Source of the DNA: Leuconostoc suionicum
GTDB lineage: Bacteria > Bacillota > Bacilli > Lactobacillales > Lactobacillaceae
Reading direction: 5' to 3'
DNA: 64,000 bases
Assembly (NCBI RefSeq): GCF_001891125.1
Contig: NZ_CP015247.1
Span: 1,320,501 to 1,384,500 of the forward strand
The notes under the pieces were generated by a model. That model saw nothing but the letters and a program-made list of their open reading frames with translations, made no database searches and had not been told where the DNA came from. Positions 26,186-35,479 of the stretch are shown here, one piece after another. Every line of letters begins with the position of its first letter. Positions within the stretch are counted from its first letter, which is position 1. Made by a program: the position numbers and the translations under genes.

Positions 26186-27700
26186 TTACTTCATTTCCTG
26201 AACGATTAGGCTTGAATTTTTATTATCTAAATTATCGAAAACTATGTTATCACCACTATCATTACTGTATTTAGCAAACGTTGCTACTTGTCCAGTATTT
26301 GGCCAGAACACCTCAATACTGTATTGATCAACGTAAAAATCAACCTTTTCTGACCAATCCCCCCACAAATTGATGTTATAGTCCTTGTTATAAGAATCAT
26401 TTGTAACATAATTACTTTGGCGATGTACCGTCAGTTTTTTGTCAAAATTATTAAAATGAAAGGAAACGTTGCTATCCCCATTCTTTGATTTGATAGTTAT
26501 ATCTTGATGTCCATTAATTATAGTACTAATTTTATAAGCAGCTTTACTGGTTTTGACTTGACTCTTACTGTGTGCTTTCACCAAAACTGTTGTCTTCTTT
26601 GTGTTAAACAGACCATTGGTAATGATTTTTGATGTCTTTAGTTTATTGTCCGAACTTAAAAACATTTTTCTAAAAGCCGAATAATTGCCTTTATACTTTA
26701 TATCATCACTAACATAATTAATATAATCCCAGTTACCCATCCATCCAAAGCCAAGTAATTGTTCATTATTTTCCTGATAATTGTGTGCAGCATAATAATC
26801 TGTACCAAAATCAACACGTTCTGGACCAGTTTTAGCTTCAAACTGACCGTTTTTCAATTGACCAACAACATAGTATGAGCCGGTACTTTTTTGAAAATCA
26901 TCAGCAAAACCATTAGCACCAAAAAACAAAATCCATTGCTTTTGATTATTACTTTTTTGATAAATTTGATGTATTTCAGGAACTTCTAAAGTACCCAGAT
27001 CCCGTGGTGAATAAAAGCTATCTGTGTATTGCCAGGTGGTGCCGTTTTTAGAAGTATAAAATCCAATCTTCATATGATTGTTATCATCTGCCTCAGCTAC
27101 AGTCATAACAAACTGCTTTGCTTCAGCATCATAAATCACATGAGGATCTCGAAAATCCTTTCCTTCTTTATATGGTTTTGCTACTGGTTTGCCATTATTA
27201 GCAACATGCCATTTTTCACCTTGATTAGTCAAATACCACATATAGGTCCATTGATTACCATTAATGTATTTTGTCGCATAAGCCAGTAATGAATTTTTAC
27301 CATGTCCAGATAAATTATCTACGTCCTTAACAATGGACCCTGTGGCAACCGATTCTTGTTGGGAAAGTGGTTTGATATCGGCGTTATCTTCTACTTTGAA
27401 TGTTGTTAAATCCGAAGTTACCGAACGAGCCCAACGAGTTCTTTGTTGATTAGCTTTCAACCCCTTACCAGTGTCAACCAAATAGAACAGTTCATATTTT
27501 TGACCATTTTTTAAAATAGTTTGCGTATCATTTGATAATCCATTTTTAGATAGACCGTTTAAATGCCATTTTTGAGGTAATTGTTGTTGTGTCATATTTT
27601 TGCTGTTGTTGTTTTTCAAACATATTAACCAACCAATCGAAAACAATACTATTCCCGCCATTATGATTGATAATAATTTTCTCACTCTATGTCGTTGCAT
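26186..27700 (-). CDS. Extracytoplasmic GH32 fructanase (levanase/fructan beta-fructosidase-like)
   Basis: A 504-residue protein with one N-terminal hydrophobic segment (about residues 8-28) acting as signal or anchor, then a five-bladed propeller and a beta-sandwich domain. Catalytic residues of GH32 can be placed at Asp58 in LSNDTQT (the usual NDPNG is changed), Asp185 in FRDPHV and Glu239 in TLEVPEIHQ. It lies directly downstream of two levansucrases in the same orientation, so it probably cuts levan or related fructans outside the cell. Exact activity, exo or endo, cannot be read. AGAGAGGAAA precedes the ATG. Confidence 0.82.
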   Translation of the reverse strand: MQRHRVRKLLSIIMAGIVLFSIGWLICLKNNNSKNMTQQQLPQKWHLNGLSKNGLSNDTQTILKNGQKYELFYLVDTGKGLKANQQRTRWARSVTSDLTTFKVEDNADIKPLSQQESVATGSIVKDVDNLSGHGKNSLLAYATKYINGNQWTYMWYLTNQGEKWHVANNGKPVAKPYKEGKDFRDPHVIYDAEAKQFVMTVAEADDNNHMKIGFYTSKNGTTWQYTDSFYSPRDLGTLEVPEIHQIYQKSNNQKQWILFFGANGFADDFQKSTGSYYVVGQLKNGQFEAKTGPERVDFGTDYYAAHNYQENNEQLLGFGWMGNWDYINYVSDDIKYKGNYSAFRKMFLSSDNKLKTSKIITNGLFNTKKTTVLVKAHSKSQVKTSKAAYKISTIINGHQDITIKSKNGDSNVSFHFNNFDKKLTVHRQSNYVTNDSYNKDYNINLWGDWSEKVDFYVDQYSIEVFWPNTGQVATFAKYSNDSGDNIVFDNLDNKNSSLIVQEMK

Positions 27701-27739
27701 GATGTTTCCTCTCTGTTAATAATATAGTAAAATTATGAA

Positions 27740-27776
27740 AAATAGCAATCCTGCTTTAAAATCAGGATTGCTATTT
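27740..27776 (-). terminator. Rho-independent terminator after the first levansucrase gene
   Basis: A perfect 14-bp stem (27740-27753 and 27763-27776, AAATAGCAATCCTG type) with a 9-nt loop has T-rich flanks on both sides. It separates the levansucrase gene from the GH32 gene. Confidence 0.9.
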
Positions 27777-27808
27777 ATTTTATTATTTTCTATAGATGTT
27801 ATTATTTC

Positions 27809-30800
27809 TTAACGTAAATAATATGTGCCATCATTACCAAAATTATATTGCTGACCATCTATTTTTTGAATACCTTGCAATGCTCGGCCATTGGCATCTG
27901 TATAATACTTCTTACCCCATGCTTCGCGCCATCCTGCATTTTGACGAACACCATTCACAAACCAATAATAAGTACCCATGTAATAACGGAACCCTGTATA
28001 TGGCTTGCCATCTTCAAACCAATTATAACCGCCATTAGCTTTTGAATAGCTTGGTGAATACAAATAGCCACTTGCTGTACTCTTTAAGTTATACGTACCA
28101 TTTGTTCCAAAGTCATAGGCTTGTCCATCAATGATTTGAATACCTTGCAATGCTCGGCCACTAGCATCCGTATAATACTTCATGCCCCATGCTTCGCGCC
28201 ATCCTGCATTTTGACGAACACCGTTTACAAACCAGTAATAAGTACCCATGTAATAACGGAAACCTGTATATGGCTTACCATTCTCAAACCAGTTATAACC
28301 ACCGTTCGCTGTTGACAATGATGGTGAATACAAGTAGCCACTTGCTGTACCCTTTAAGTTAAATGTACCATTCGTACCAAAGTCATAGGCTTGTCCATCG
28401 ATGATTTGTATGCCTTGTACTGCACGACCATCAGTACCAACATAGTACTTCATACCCCAGGCTGTTTCCCACTTACTTTCTTGACGTTGTCCTGACTCGA
28501 AGAAGTAATAAGTATTTTGATAATAACGGAAGCCAGTATACTTTGAACCATTTTCGAACCAGTACCACTGATTGTTATCCGTTACATCTTGTAAGTACCC
28601 TGATGCAAAACCACGCTTAGCGTATGTTTTGTCATTACCAAAGTCATAAGCAACACCATTGACCGCAAACTGACCTTGCTGAATACGACCGTCGTTACCG
28701 AAGTAATATTCTAATCCCCAAGTCGCCTTGCGAATGTCATTTTCTACTCGCTTGTACGTTACTGGGTCAAAGTAATAGTAAGTATTGTCATAAGCTTGCA
28801 CCCCACTTTGACGAACACCATCTTTAAACAAATAATTCGCGTCATTCGTATAATCATATTGGTAACCATTAGCTACTTGATCATTGACATAAAACTTATT
28901 ATCAATCCAACCAATTTTTTTACCAGTTAGGTTTGATGTCTCTTTTGTGCCAACTAGTTCGGCAACACTGCCTTTACCATTATAAGTCCACGTTCCTTGT
29001 GCTAAAACAGTATCTAGTACTTTTGTTGTTTTACCATCGGCCCCTACTTGAACTAGGAATGATGGTGCTACCGTAGAATTAAGTCCAACACCAGCTTTTT
29101 CAGCACGATTACTCATGTATGATGTAATTAACAACAAATCATCGTGTCCTTCAACAGGAACTGCATAGTAGGAATAAGTATCTGTTCTAGATTCAGCTAA
29201 TTGTGTTCCTGTGATCACACTGCCACTACCATTCAATGGTGTATAAGGACCCATCAGACTATCAGACACATAGCCCATCATACCGACGTTAATGTCCGGA
29301 TCAACTGTTGGTACAACACTCTTGCTCAAACGTGTATCTGTAAAGAGATAATACTTTCCATTCAATGGTACAATGTTAGCCCGTTCGATTTCATCAGTAA
29401 TACCATTAGCTGCTAGAAGTGGTGAATAAATTTGTCCAATAGTTGGATTATTTTGCTGTCCTGTAAGCTTCACCAGTCCAATCGCACCATTGGCCTTCTT
29501 TGATAATTTCAACTTAGCCGCATTTGCCAACGTTGTTTCTCTTGCTGTCTGGTTGAATTCATCAGTTCCACCATAGTAATCCATGTTATCGACAGCATCA
29601 TCACTTTGATAATTCTCAGTACCTGTGTTGGATTCAAAAGCCAGATAACGTTCTCCATTAACCTCAATCACGTGCGGGTCACGTAAGGTAAAGTTATCAC
29701 CCGTATCATAGTACCCTGCATCGATCCATTGTTGCAAAGTTTGATAATGCTCCTCATCCCCTGTGAAAAGTTCATGATCATTATTAACTTTTGTTACACG
29801 AACCTCAGTGTCCGTATATGCCATTGACAAGTTAGCCGTCGACAAACGTTGCACTGTGCGTGGTTGGTCAGTTTTTGTATAGAATAATTGGATACTGTCG
29901 TCATCATTGACCGTTGCAGATCCAGACCACTGCTGCTTATCCCACAGTGCATTAAAACCAAACACTGGTCCAGCATTCTTCCAATTATTGATTGCTGTAT
30001 CACCATTCTTAGTGTAAAGCATGTAAATATGTTGATCGTTATCCTCTTTTGGAGAACCTGCTAAAGCAAAGACAATGTTGTAACCATGATAGTTTGCAGT
30101 GACACCAGTTTTTGCGTCTTGTAATGCCCAAGAATCCCATACATCCAAATCTTGCACCGCACCATCTTGTGCATCTGCTGTTGCCATTGCCGGCAAATTC
30201 TTAATTGCATCGGCATTGAAATATGGTACAGAAGTATCTGAATTCAAATTAGCAATGTTATCCGCAACATCTTTTAAGTTAGCATATGTCATGTTGGTAG
30301 TTGAGGTACCGTCATCATTTTTAGTAACTAGTGTTGTTTTAGAGTTTAAATCTTTTGACACACTGTCGTCTAATGTCACAACTGAAGTGGTTGCTTTTTT
30401 ATCATCAGTAGTGGCGTCAGTTGTTGCATTCTTGTCCGCTACTTTTTTCGAGCTGTCATCTGCTGATGTTGCTGCCACATTCGTTTTGTCATCAGTTGTT
30501 TTACTCTTAGTATCATCAACTAAAGTCGTGCCTTTATCATCAGTTGTTTCTTTGTTAGTGTCTACTGTCTTAGTAGTACTATCTGTGGCCTTTTCTTGAT
30601 TGACCTCAGTTCTAGTTGCATCAGGAGTCGTTGAATTTACTGTTGTTTCTTGATTAACATCTGATGGAGCTGTTGTGTCAGTATTCACATCAGTTGTTTT
30701 GCTCAGTGTTTCTGTGTCAGTTGTAGTATTACCAACCGTGTCTGCACTAACAGAACTCACGCCCATAGAAATAGCTGCTACTGTTGCTGCTCCAGCTACC

Positions 30801-30835
30801 CATATCTTCCCCGCCTTGTATAACTTCTTTCTCAT
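27809..30835 (-). CDS. GH68 levansucrase-type fructansucrase with C-terminal YG repeats (paralogue 1)
   Basis: A secreted enzyme of 1008 residues that would polymerise fructose from sucrose. Residues 1-31 are a KxYKxGKxW-type signal peptide (KLYKAGKIW, cleavage near SVSA). Residues 32-155 are a Thr/Asp-rich linker. The GH68 domain has nucleophile Asp234 in VWDSWALQD, transition-state Asp386 in LRDPHV and the acid/base in DEIER (481-485). From about residue 650 to the end are YG-type cell-wall/glucan-binding repeats like those of dextransucrases. This architecture is known from Leuconostoc LevC/LevL; I cannot say which one this is. The last 672 bp nearly match paralogue 2. Confidence 0.92.
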   Translation of the reverse strand: MRKKLYKAGKIWVAGAATVAAISMGVSSVSADTVGNTTTDTETLSKTTDVNTDTTAPSDVNQETTVNSTTPDATRTEVNQEKATDSTTKTVDTNKETTDDKGTTLVDDTKSKTTDDKTNVAATSADDSSKKVADKNATTDATTDDKKATTSVVTLDDSVSKDLNSKTTLVTKNDDGTSTTNMTYANLKDVADNIANLNSDTSVPYFNADAIKNLPAMATADAQDGAVQDLDVWDSWALQDAKTGVTANYHGYNIVFALAGSPKEDNDQHIYMLYTKNGDTAINNWKNAGPVFGFNALWDKQQWSGSATVNDDDSIQLFYTKTDQPRTVQRLSTANLSMAYTDTEVRVTKVNNDHELFTGDEEHYQTLQQWIDAGYYDTGDNFTLRDPHVIEVNGERYLAFESNTGTENYQSDDAVDNMDYYGGTDEFNQTARETTLANAAKLKLSKKANGAIGLVKLTGQQNNPTIGQIYSPLLAANGITDEIERANIVPLNGKYYLFTDTRLSKSVVPTVDPDINVGMMGYVSDSLMGPYTPLNGSGSVITGTQLAESRTDTYSYYAVPVEGHDDLLLITSYMSNRAEKAGVGLNSTVAPSFLVQVGADGKTTKVLDTVLAQGTWTYNGKGSVAELVGTKETSNLTGKKIGWIDNKFYVNDQVANGYQYDYTNDANYLFKDGVRQSGVQAYDNTYYYFDPVTYKRVENDIRKATWGLEYYFGNDGRIQQGQFAVNGVAYDFGNDKTYAKRGFASGYLQDVTDNNQWYWFENGSKYTGFRYYQNTYYFFESGQRQESKWETAWGMKYYVGTDGRAVQGIQIIDGQAYDFGTNGTFNLKGTASGYLYSPSLSTANGGYNWFENGKPYTGFRYYMGTYYWFVNGVRQNAGWREAWGMKYYTDASGRALQGIQIIDGQAYDFGTNGTYNLKSTASGYLYSPSYSKANGGYNWFEDGKPYTGFRYYMGTYYWFVNGVRQNAGWREAWGKKYYTDANGRALQGIQKIDGQQYNFGNDGTYYLR
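27812..28483 (-). repeat. 3' YG-repeat block nearly identical between the two levansucrase genes
   Basis: By eye this 672-bp block differs from 31235-31906 at only about ten positions, and its last roughly 340 bp look identical. Just beyond 28483 the two genes diverge strongly. The pattern suggests recent gene conversion or unequal crossing-over confined to the repeats. Confidence 0.85.
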
Positions 30836-30880
30836 CGATAAGAACTCCCAATTTAGAATTATTGCATCTCGTGCAACTAC

Positions 30881-30933
30881 GTTAAGTATAAACGCTTATC
30901 ATTTCAAAATTATTACAGTAAGTTGTTAAACGT
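30881..30933 (-). promoter_or_regulatory. Conserved promoter/operator element of levansucrase paralogue 1
   Basis: About 50 bp here are shared with 34288-34339 upstream of paralogue 2. They include a TATACT -10 candidate (30886-30891, minus strand) overlapped by a near-palindrome ATAAGCGTTTAT (30889-30900), and an upstream CGTTTAACAA. The overlap of palindrome and -10 suggests a LacI/CcpA-type repressor site. This is inference. Confidence 0.55.
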
Positions 30934-31210
30934 ATAACATAGTTCATAGTTGAACAAAAATGAATTAAATAAATATTAAAACAATAGTATTAATATAAGG
31001 CTTTTAATATTAGTATCGGTTCTATTATCAACATTTTTGTTTTAAATGTATATAATTTTTTAAATATAGTAATACATGGAATAATTTATGTGTTTTATTG
31101 AACTATATAAATAACTAAAATGATTCTAATATATTAAGTAAAAATTCGTAGTGTAGCTATAGATAACAGTACTTTCTAAGTTAGAATGATCATGCCTCAA
31201 AACAAAATAA

Positions 31211-31228
31211 AAAAGGCTTTCGCCTCTT
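31211..31228 (-). terminator. Rho-independent terminator after levansucrase paralogue 2
   Basis: On the minus strand a GAGGC/GCCTTT stem with a stable GAAA loop is followed by a T-rich tail. A near copy follows the lysozyme gene (35459-35474). Confidence 0.75.
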
Positions 31229-31231
31229 AAT

Positions 31232-34200
31232 TTAACGTAAGTAATATGTGCCATCATTACCAAAATTATATTGCTGACCATCTATTTTTTGAATACCTTG
31301 CAATGCTCGGCCATTGGCATCTGTATAATACTTCTTACCCCATGCTTCGCGCCATCCTGCATTTTGACGAACACCATTCACAAACCAATAATAAGTACCC
31401 ATGTAATAACGGAAACCTGTATATGGCTTGCCATCTTCAAACCAATTATAACCACCATTAGCCTTTGAATAGCTTGGTGAATACAAATAGCCACTGGCTG
31501 CACTCTTCAAATTATACGTACCATTTGTTCCAAAGTCATAGGCTTGTCCATCAATGATTTGAATACCTTGCAATGCACGACCACTAGCATCCGTATAATA
31601 CTTCATGCCCCATGCTTCGCGCCATCCTGCATTTTGACGAACACCGTTTACAAACCAGTAATAAGTACCCATGTAATAACGGAAACCTGTATATGGCTTA
31701 CCATTCTCAAACCAGTTATAACCACCGTTCGCTGTTGACAATGATGGTGAATACAAGTAGCCACTTGCTGTACCCTTTAAGTTAAATGTACCATTCGTAC
31801 CAAAGTCATAGGCTTGTCCATCGATGATTTGTATGCCTTGTACTGCACGACCATCAGTACCAACATAGTACTTCATACCCCAGGCTGTTTCCCACTTACT
31901 TTCTTGGCGAGTACCTGTTTCAAAGAAGTAGTATGTGCCCATGTAGTAACGGAAACCTGTATACTTTTGACCATTTTCGAACCAATACCATTGATTATTA
32001 TCCGTCACATCTTGTAAGTACCCTGATGCATAGCCTCGTTCATAATAGGTTTTATCGTTACCAAAGTTATAAGCGACACCATTGACTGCAAATTGACCTT
32101 GCTTAACACGACCATCGTTACCGAAATAATACTTTTTTCCAGCATTATCTTGATGGATTTCGTTATCGACTCTTTTGAAAGTTACTGGATCAAAATAATA
32201 GTAAGAATTTGCATAAGACTGTACACCACTTAGGCGAACACCATTTTTAAACAAATAATAACTTGTATTCGTGTAGTCGTAGACATAGCCATTGGCTAAT
32301 TCATTATCAACATAAAACTTATCATCAACCCAACCAATTTTCATATCAGTTAATTCTGATGTTGCTTTATTTCCTACAAGTTCCTCAACGCTACCACTTT
32401 TACCATCATAAGTCCACGTTCCTTGAGCTAAAACAGTATCTAATACTTTAGTGCTCATTCCATCAGCACTTATTTGAATCAAAAATGATGGTGCAAACGT
32501 TGAATTCATTCCTGTCCCCGCTTTTTCATTACGATTACTCATATATGAAGTAACCAATAATAAATCACTGTGTCCCTCAACGGGTACTGCATAATATGAA
32601 TACGTATCAGTTCTAGAAGTAAATAATTGCGTCCCAGTAATCACACTACCACTACCATTTAATGGTGTATAAGGTCCAAATAAACTATCTGATACATAAC
32701 CCATCATACCAACATTAATATTAAAATCAGCCGTTGGTACGACGCTTTTACTCAAACGCGTATCTGTAAATAGATAGTACTTTCCGTTTAATGGCACAAT
32801 ATTAGCGCGTTCGATTTCATCAGTAATACCGTTGGCTGCTAGAAGTGGTGAGTAAACTTGAGCAACTGAGGGATTATTTTGATCTTTAGTCAATCTAACA
32901 AGACCAATCGCACCGTTAGCCTTTTTTGATAATTTCAGTTTATCTGGATTATTTAACGTGTCAGTCTTTGCCTGTGCATTAAATTCATCTGTACCACCGT
33001 AATAGTCCATATTTTCAACTGCAGTGTCACTTTGATAATTTTGAGTGCCTGTATTAGCCTCAAAAGCTAAATAGCGCTCCCCATCAACTTCAATTACGTG
33101 TGGATCACGCATTGTAAAATTATCACCAGTTGTATAGTATCCTGCATCTAACCACTGTTGTAATGTTTGGTAATATTCTCCATCGCCAGCAAAAAGTACG
33201 TGATCATCATTTACTTTGGCAACGTATACTTCAGTATCTGTATATGTCATTGATAAGTTGGCTGTCGATAAACGTTGTATTGTATTAGGTTGATCTGTTT
33301 TTGTATAGAATAATTGAATACTGTCATCATCATTGACCGTTGCAGATCCAGACCACTGTTGCTCATTCCATTTTGCATTGAATCCAAAAACTGGTCCAGC
33401 GTTTTTCCAATTATTTAACGCTGTATCACCGTAGTTAGTATAGAGCATATAAATATGTTGGTCATTATCTTCTTTGGGGTAACCCGCTAAAGCAAACACA
33501 ATGTTGTAGCCATGATAATTTGCCACGGCACCAGTTTTTGCATCCTGTAATGCCCAAGAATCCCAAACATCCAAATCTTGAATTTGCCCAGTCTGTGCAT
33601 CTGCCGTTGTCATCGCTGGCAAATTTTTAATCGCATCAGCATTGAAATACGGTACAGATGTATCTGAATTCAAATTAGCGATGTTATCAGCAACATCCTT
33701 TAAATTAGCATAGGTTATATTAGTCGTTGATGTGCCATCAGCATTTTTAGTAACAACAGTTGTTTTTGAATTCAAATTTTTTGAAACACTATCATCTAGT
33801 TTTTCTACAGAAGAGGTTGATTGTTCCTGACTAGACGTGCTATTTGTAACATCTGCTTGTGTGCTATCTTCAGTTTTTTCAGCTACTGCCGTAGTTGATT
33901 TTGTATCTTGATTATTAGTGGTTTCAGCTTTTATTGCTTCATCCTTTTGAGTATTGCTGTTACTATTAACTTCAGAATCGCTATTTGATGTCGTTACTGA
34001 TTTAGAATCGTTATCACTGTTGGTTGTAATTTTAGATGTAGCAGTAACCGTATCGGTATTACTCGTGTCTGATTCCGTAGAGGAATTGTTCGTATCGGTT
34101 GTGCTTGACGTTGTCGTTGTGATCGCATTAACAGTATCTGTGCTATTCGTAGTATCTGCATTAACAATATTCGGTGCCACCACAACTGCAACTGCAACCG

Positions 34201-34249
34201 TAGCTCCGGCTACCCATAATTTTCCAGCCTTGTATAACTTTTTTCCCAT
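31232..34249 (-). CDS. GH68 levansucrase-type fructansucrase with C-terminal YG repeats (paralogue 2)
   Basis: A secreted 1005-residue protein with the same plan as its neighbour. It has a KLYKAGKLW signal peptide (to about residue 32) and a Ser/Thr/Asn-rich linker (33-150). The GH68 domain has Asp230 (VWDSWALQD), Asp382 (MRDPHV) and DEIER (477-481). YG repeats begin near residue 646. The linker sequence is clearly different from that of paralogue 1, while the catalytic domains are similar and the final repeats nearly identical. TGGAGAATTCAT precedes the ATG. A terminator separates the two genes, so each is probably transcribed from its own copy of the shared promoter element. Confidence 0.92.
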   Translation of the reverse strand: MGKKLYKAGKLWVAGATVAVAVVVAPNIVNADTTNSTDTVNAITTTTSSTTDTNNSSTESDTSNTDTVTATSKITTNSDNDSKSVTTSNSDSEVNSNSNTQKDEAIKAETTNNQDTKSTTAVAEKTEDSTQADVTNSTSSQEQSTSSVEKLDDSVSKNLNSKTTVVTKNADGTSTTNITYANLKDVADNIANLNSDTSVPYFNADAIKNLPAMTTADAQTGQIQDLDVWDSWALQDAKTGAVANYHGYNIVFALAGYPKEDNDQHIYMLYTNYGDTALNNWKNAGPVFGFNAKWNEQQWSGSATVNDDDSIQLFYTKTDQPNTIQRLSTANLSMTYTDTEVYVAKVNDDHVLFAGDGEYYQTLQQWLDAGYYTTGDNFTMRDPHVIEVDGERYLAFEANTGTQNYQSDTAVENMDYYGGTDEFNAQAKTDTLNNPDKLKLSKKANGAIGLVRLTKDQNNPSVAQVYSPLLAANGITDEIERANIVPLNGKYYLFTDTRLSKSVVPTADFNINVGMMGYVSDSLFGPYTPLNGSGSVITGTQLFTSRTDTYSYYAVPVEGHSDLLLVTSYMSNRNEKAGTGMNSTFAPSFLIQISADGMSTKVLDTVLAQGTWTYDGKSGSVEELVGNKATSELTDMKIGWVDDKFYVDNELANGYVYDYTNTSYYLFKNGVRLSGVQSYANSYYYFDPVTFKRVDNEIHQDNAGKKYYFGNDGRVKQGQFAVNGVAYNFGNDKTYYERGYASGYLQDVTDNNQWYWFENGQKYTGFRYYMGTYYFFETGTRQESKWETAWGMKYYVGTDGRAVQGIQIIDGQAYDFGTNGTFNLKGTASGYLYSPSLSTANGGYNWFENGKPYTGFRYYMGTYYWFVNGVRQNAGWREAWGMKYYTDASGRALQGIQIIDGQAYDFGTNGTYNLKSAASGYLYSPSYSKANGGYNWFEDGKPYTGFRYYMGTYYWFVNGVRQNAGWREAWGKKYYTDANGRALQGIQKIDGQQYNFGNDGTYYLR
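31235..31906 (-). repeat. 3' YG-repeat block nearly identical between the two levansucrase genes (second copy)
   Basis: This is the partner of 27812-28483, offset by 3423 bp in direct orientation. The sharp fall in identity beyond 31906, inside the repeat domain, marks the likely conversion end point. Recombination between the blocks would fuse the two genes and remove one. Confidence 0.85.
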
Positions 34250-34287
34250 ATGAATTCTCCACTTTATATTACTTATAATATATCTTT

Positions 34288-34339
34288 GTTAAGTATAAAC
34301 GTTTATCATTTCATTAGTATTACATTCGTTTGTTAAACG
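34288..34339 (-). promoter_or_regulatory. Conserved promoter/operator element of levansucrase paralogue 2
   Basis: It contains a perfect 12-bp palindrome ATAAACGTTTAT (34295-34306) overlapping a TATACT -10 candidate (34292-34297, minus strand), and the upstream CGTTTAACAA shared with paralogue 1. The core AAACGTTT resembles cre sites. Spacing to the start codon is similar in both genes. Confidence 0.55.
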
Positions 34340-34352
34340 CATATCAGAAACA

Positions 34353-34378
34353 AAAAAAGACGAAACGCTCGTCTTTTA
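34353..34378 (-). terminator. Rho-independent terminator after the acyltransferase gene
   Basis: On the minus strand AAAAGACGA/TCGTCTTTT form a stem with a 5-nt loop followed by a run of T. It ends the acyltransferase transcript. Confidence 0.85.
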
Positions 34379-34387
34379 ATATTCAAA

Positions 34388-35419
34388 CTATACAATTTTA
34401 TTTAGTAATGGAATTTTATGAATAATTAGTACAAGAGCTGTTGATAGTAACCACACAATGACCGGCAAAATCAACATATGTTTTAATGAACTATCGACAA
34501 TATGTAATTTTCTTTCAGCAAAATAAATGAAGAATTCATGAATAACATACACGCCAAGAGATGTGCTTGCTACTTTTTGCAAAACAAACTGGACTTTAAG
34601 GCTTGGTCGATATGTCTCTAAATGATTTTTAACAAATTCAAACACACCAATAGAAAACACAAATCCAAACAGTCCCCAGATATCATATACTTCACGCACA
34701 AATTTTCCTCTCTTGATGGAAAGATAAATTGTCAACGTAATCATAATGACAACAGAGGCTAAAGCAGCAACGTATAGAATATTTTTTTGCCATTTATGTA
34801 AAACAGTATTTTTTAGATACCAACCGGCCACGAAGAAGCCAACGCCCCCTGCAGCACCTATTTGTACGCCATGTAAAAATGAATTGTCCGTTTGTGAACG
34901 AATTTCATAGTAGTAACTCAAGAGATTAACAAAAACCATATTCACTGCTAATAAGTACAAAGATAGTGTTTTATCGTTTTTATTCGTAATTTTAGATAAT
35001 AATGGTGCACTAATATAAAAGCCGATAATAAAGTAAAAGAACCAAAATATAGGTTGAATTGTATCATGCATGACCGCATCAACAAATTGACCAATATGAT
35101 AATCAGTTGGTTTATGAAATATAAACGGGTTTATGATATACCAAACCAATGACCAAAAAATAAACGGTACAAAAACCTTTGCCATCCTTTTTTTGAAAAA
35201 AACTGACGTATTATATCTTTCACGATAATCTAGCAAATGGGCACCAGACATCATGAAAAAGATTGGTACTGCCCAAATAAAGGTAACTTGAAGTACAACC
35301 GCTATAATCCAATGCGGGTCACTAGTATGGTTTGAAAATGCATATTCGGAAGTATGAAGAAAAACAACTGCTATAGTAGCAAGTATTGTCAGAACATCCA
35401 TGTAATAATAACGCTTCAT
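34388..35419 (-). CDS. Acyltransferase family 3 membrane protein
   Basis: A 343-residue protein with about ten membrane helices. Features of the acyltransferase-3 family are YYYMDVLTILATIAVVFLHTSEY with the conserved helix-1 histidine, FFMMSGAHLLDYRER and FFKKRMAKVFVPFIFWSLVWY. Members O-acetylate or O-succinylate surface glycans, taking the acyl group across the membrane. Here the acceptor could be one of the local polysaccharides or peptidoglycan; context does not decide. The gene has its own terminator and follows the lysozyme gene. Confidence 0.82.
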   Translation of the reverse strand: MKRYYYMDVLTILATIAVVFLHTSEYAFSNHTSDPHWIIAVVLQVTFIWAVPIFFMMSGAHLLDYRERYNTSVFFKKRMAKVFVPFIFWSLVWYIINPFIFHKPTDYHIGQFVDAVMHDTIQPIFWFFYFIIGFYISAPLLSKITNKNDKTLSLYLLAVNMVFVNLLSYYYEIRSQTDNSFLHGVQIGAAGGVGFFVAGWYLKNTVLHKWQKNILYVAALASVVIMITLTIYLSIKRGKFVREVYDIWGLFGFVFSIGVFEFVKNHLETYRPSLKVQFVLQKVASTSLGVYVIHEFFIYFAERKLHIVDSSLKHMLILPVIVWLLSTALVLIIHKIPLLNKIV

Positions 35420-35458
35420 ATTTTTACTCTCAATATTTTTTTAATTTTTTGCAATAAA

Positions 35459-35474
35459 AAAGGCTTTCGCCCTC
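35459..35474 (-). terminator. Rho-independent terminator after the lysozyme gene
   Basis: On the minus strand GAGGGC/GCCTTT with a GAAA loop is followed by TTTATT. It resembles the terminator at 31211-31228. Confidence 0.7.
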
Positions 35475-35479
35475 ATGAA

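Larger units (their letters stand above)
30836..31231. other. AT-rich intergenic region between the levansucrase genes
   Basis: About 396 bp without a gene. It holds the promoter element of paralogue 1 (30881-30933) near one end and the terminator of paralogue 2 (31211-31228) at the other. The rest, about 30934-31205, is very AT-rich with no structure that I can name. Confidence 0.6.

Noticed and set aside
30099-30599. 166-codon plus-strand frame antisense to the levansucrase linker
   Set aside because: It mirrors the Thr/Asp-rich repetitive coding sequence of the minus-strand gene; no ribosome-binding site or recognisable domain.
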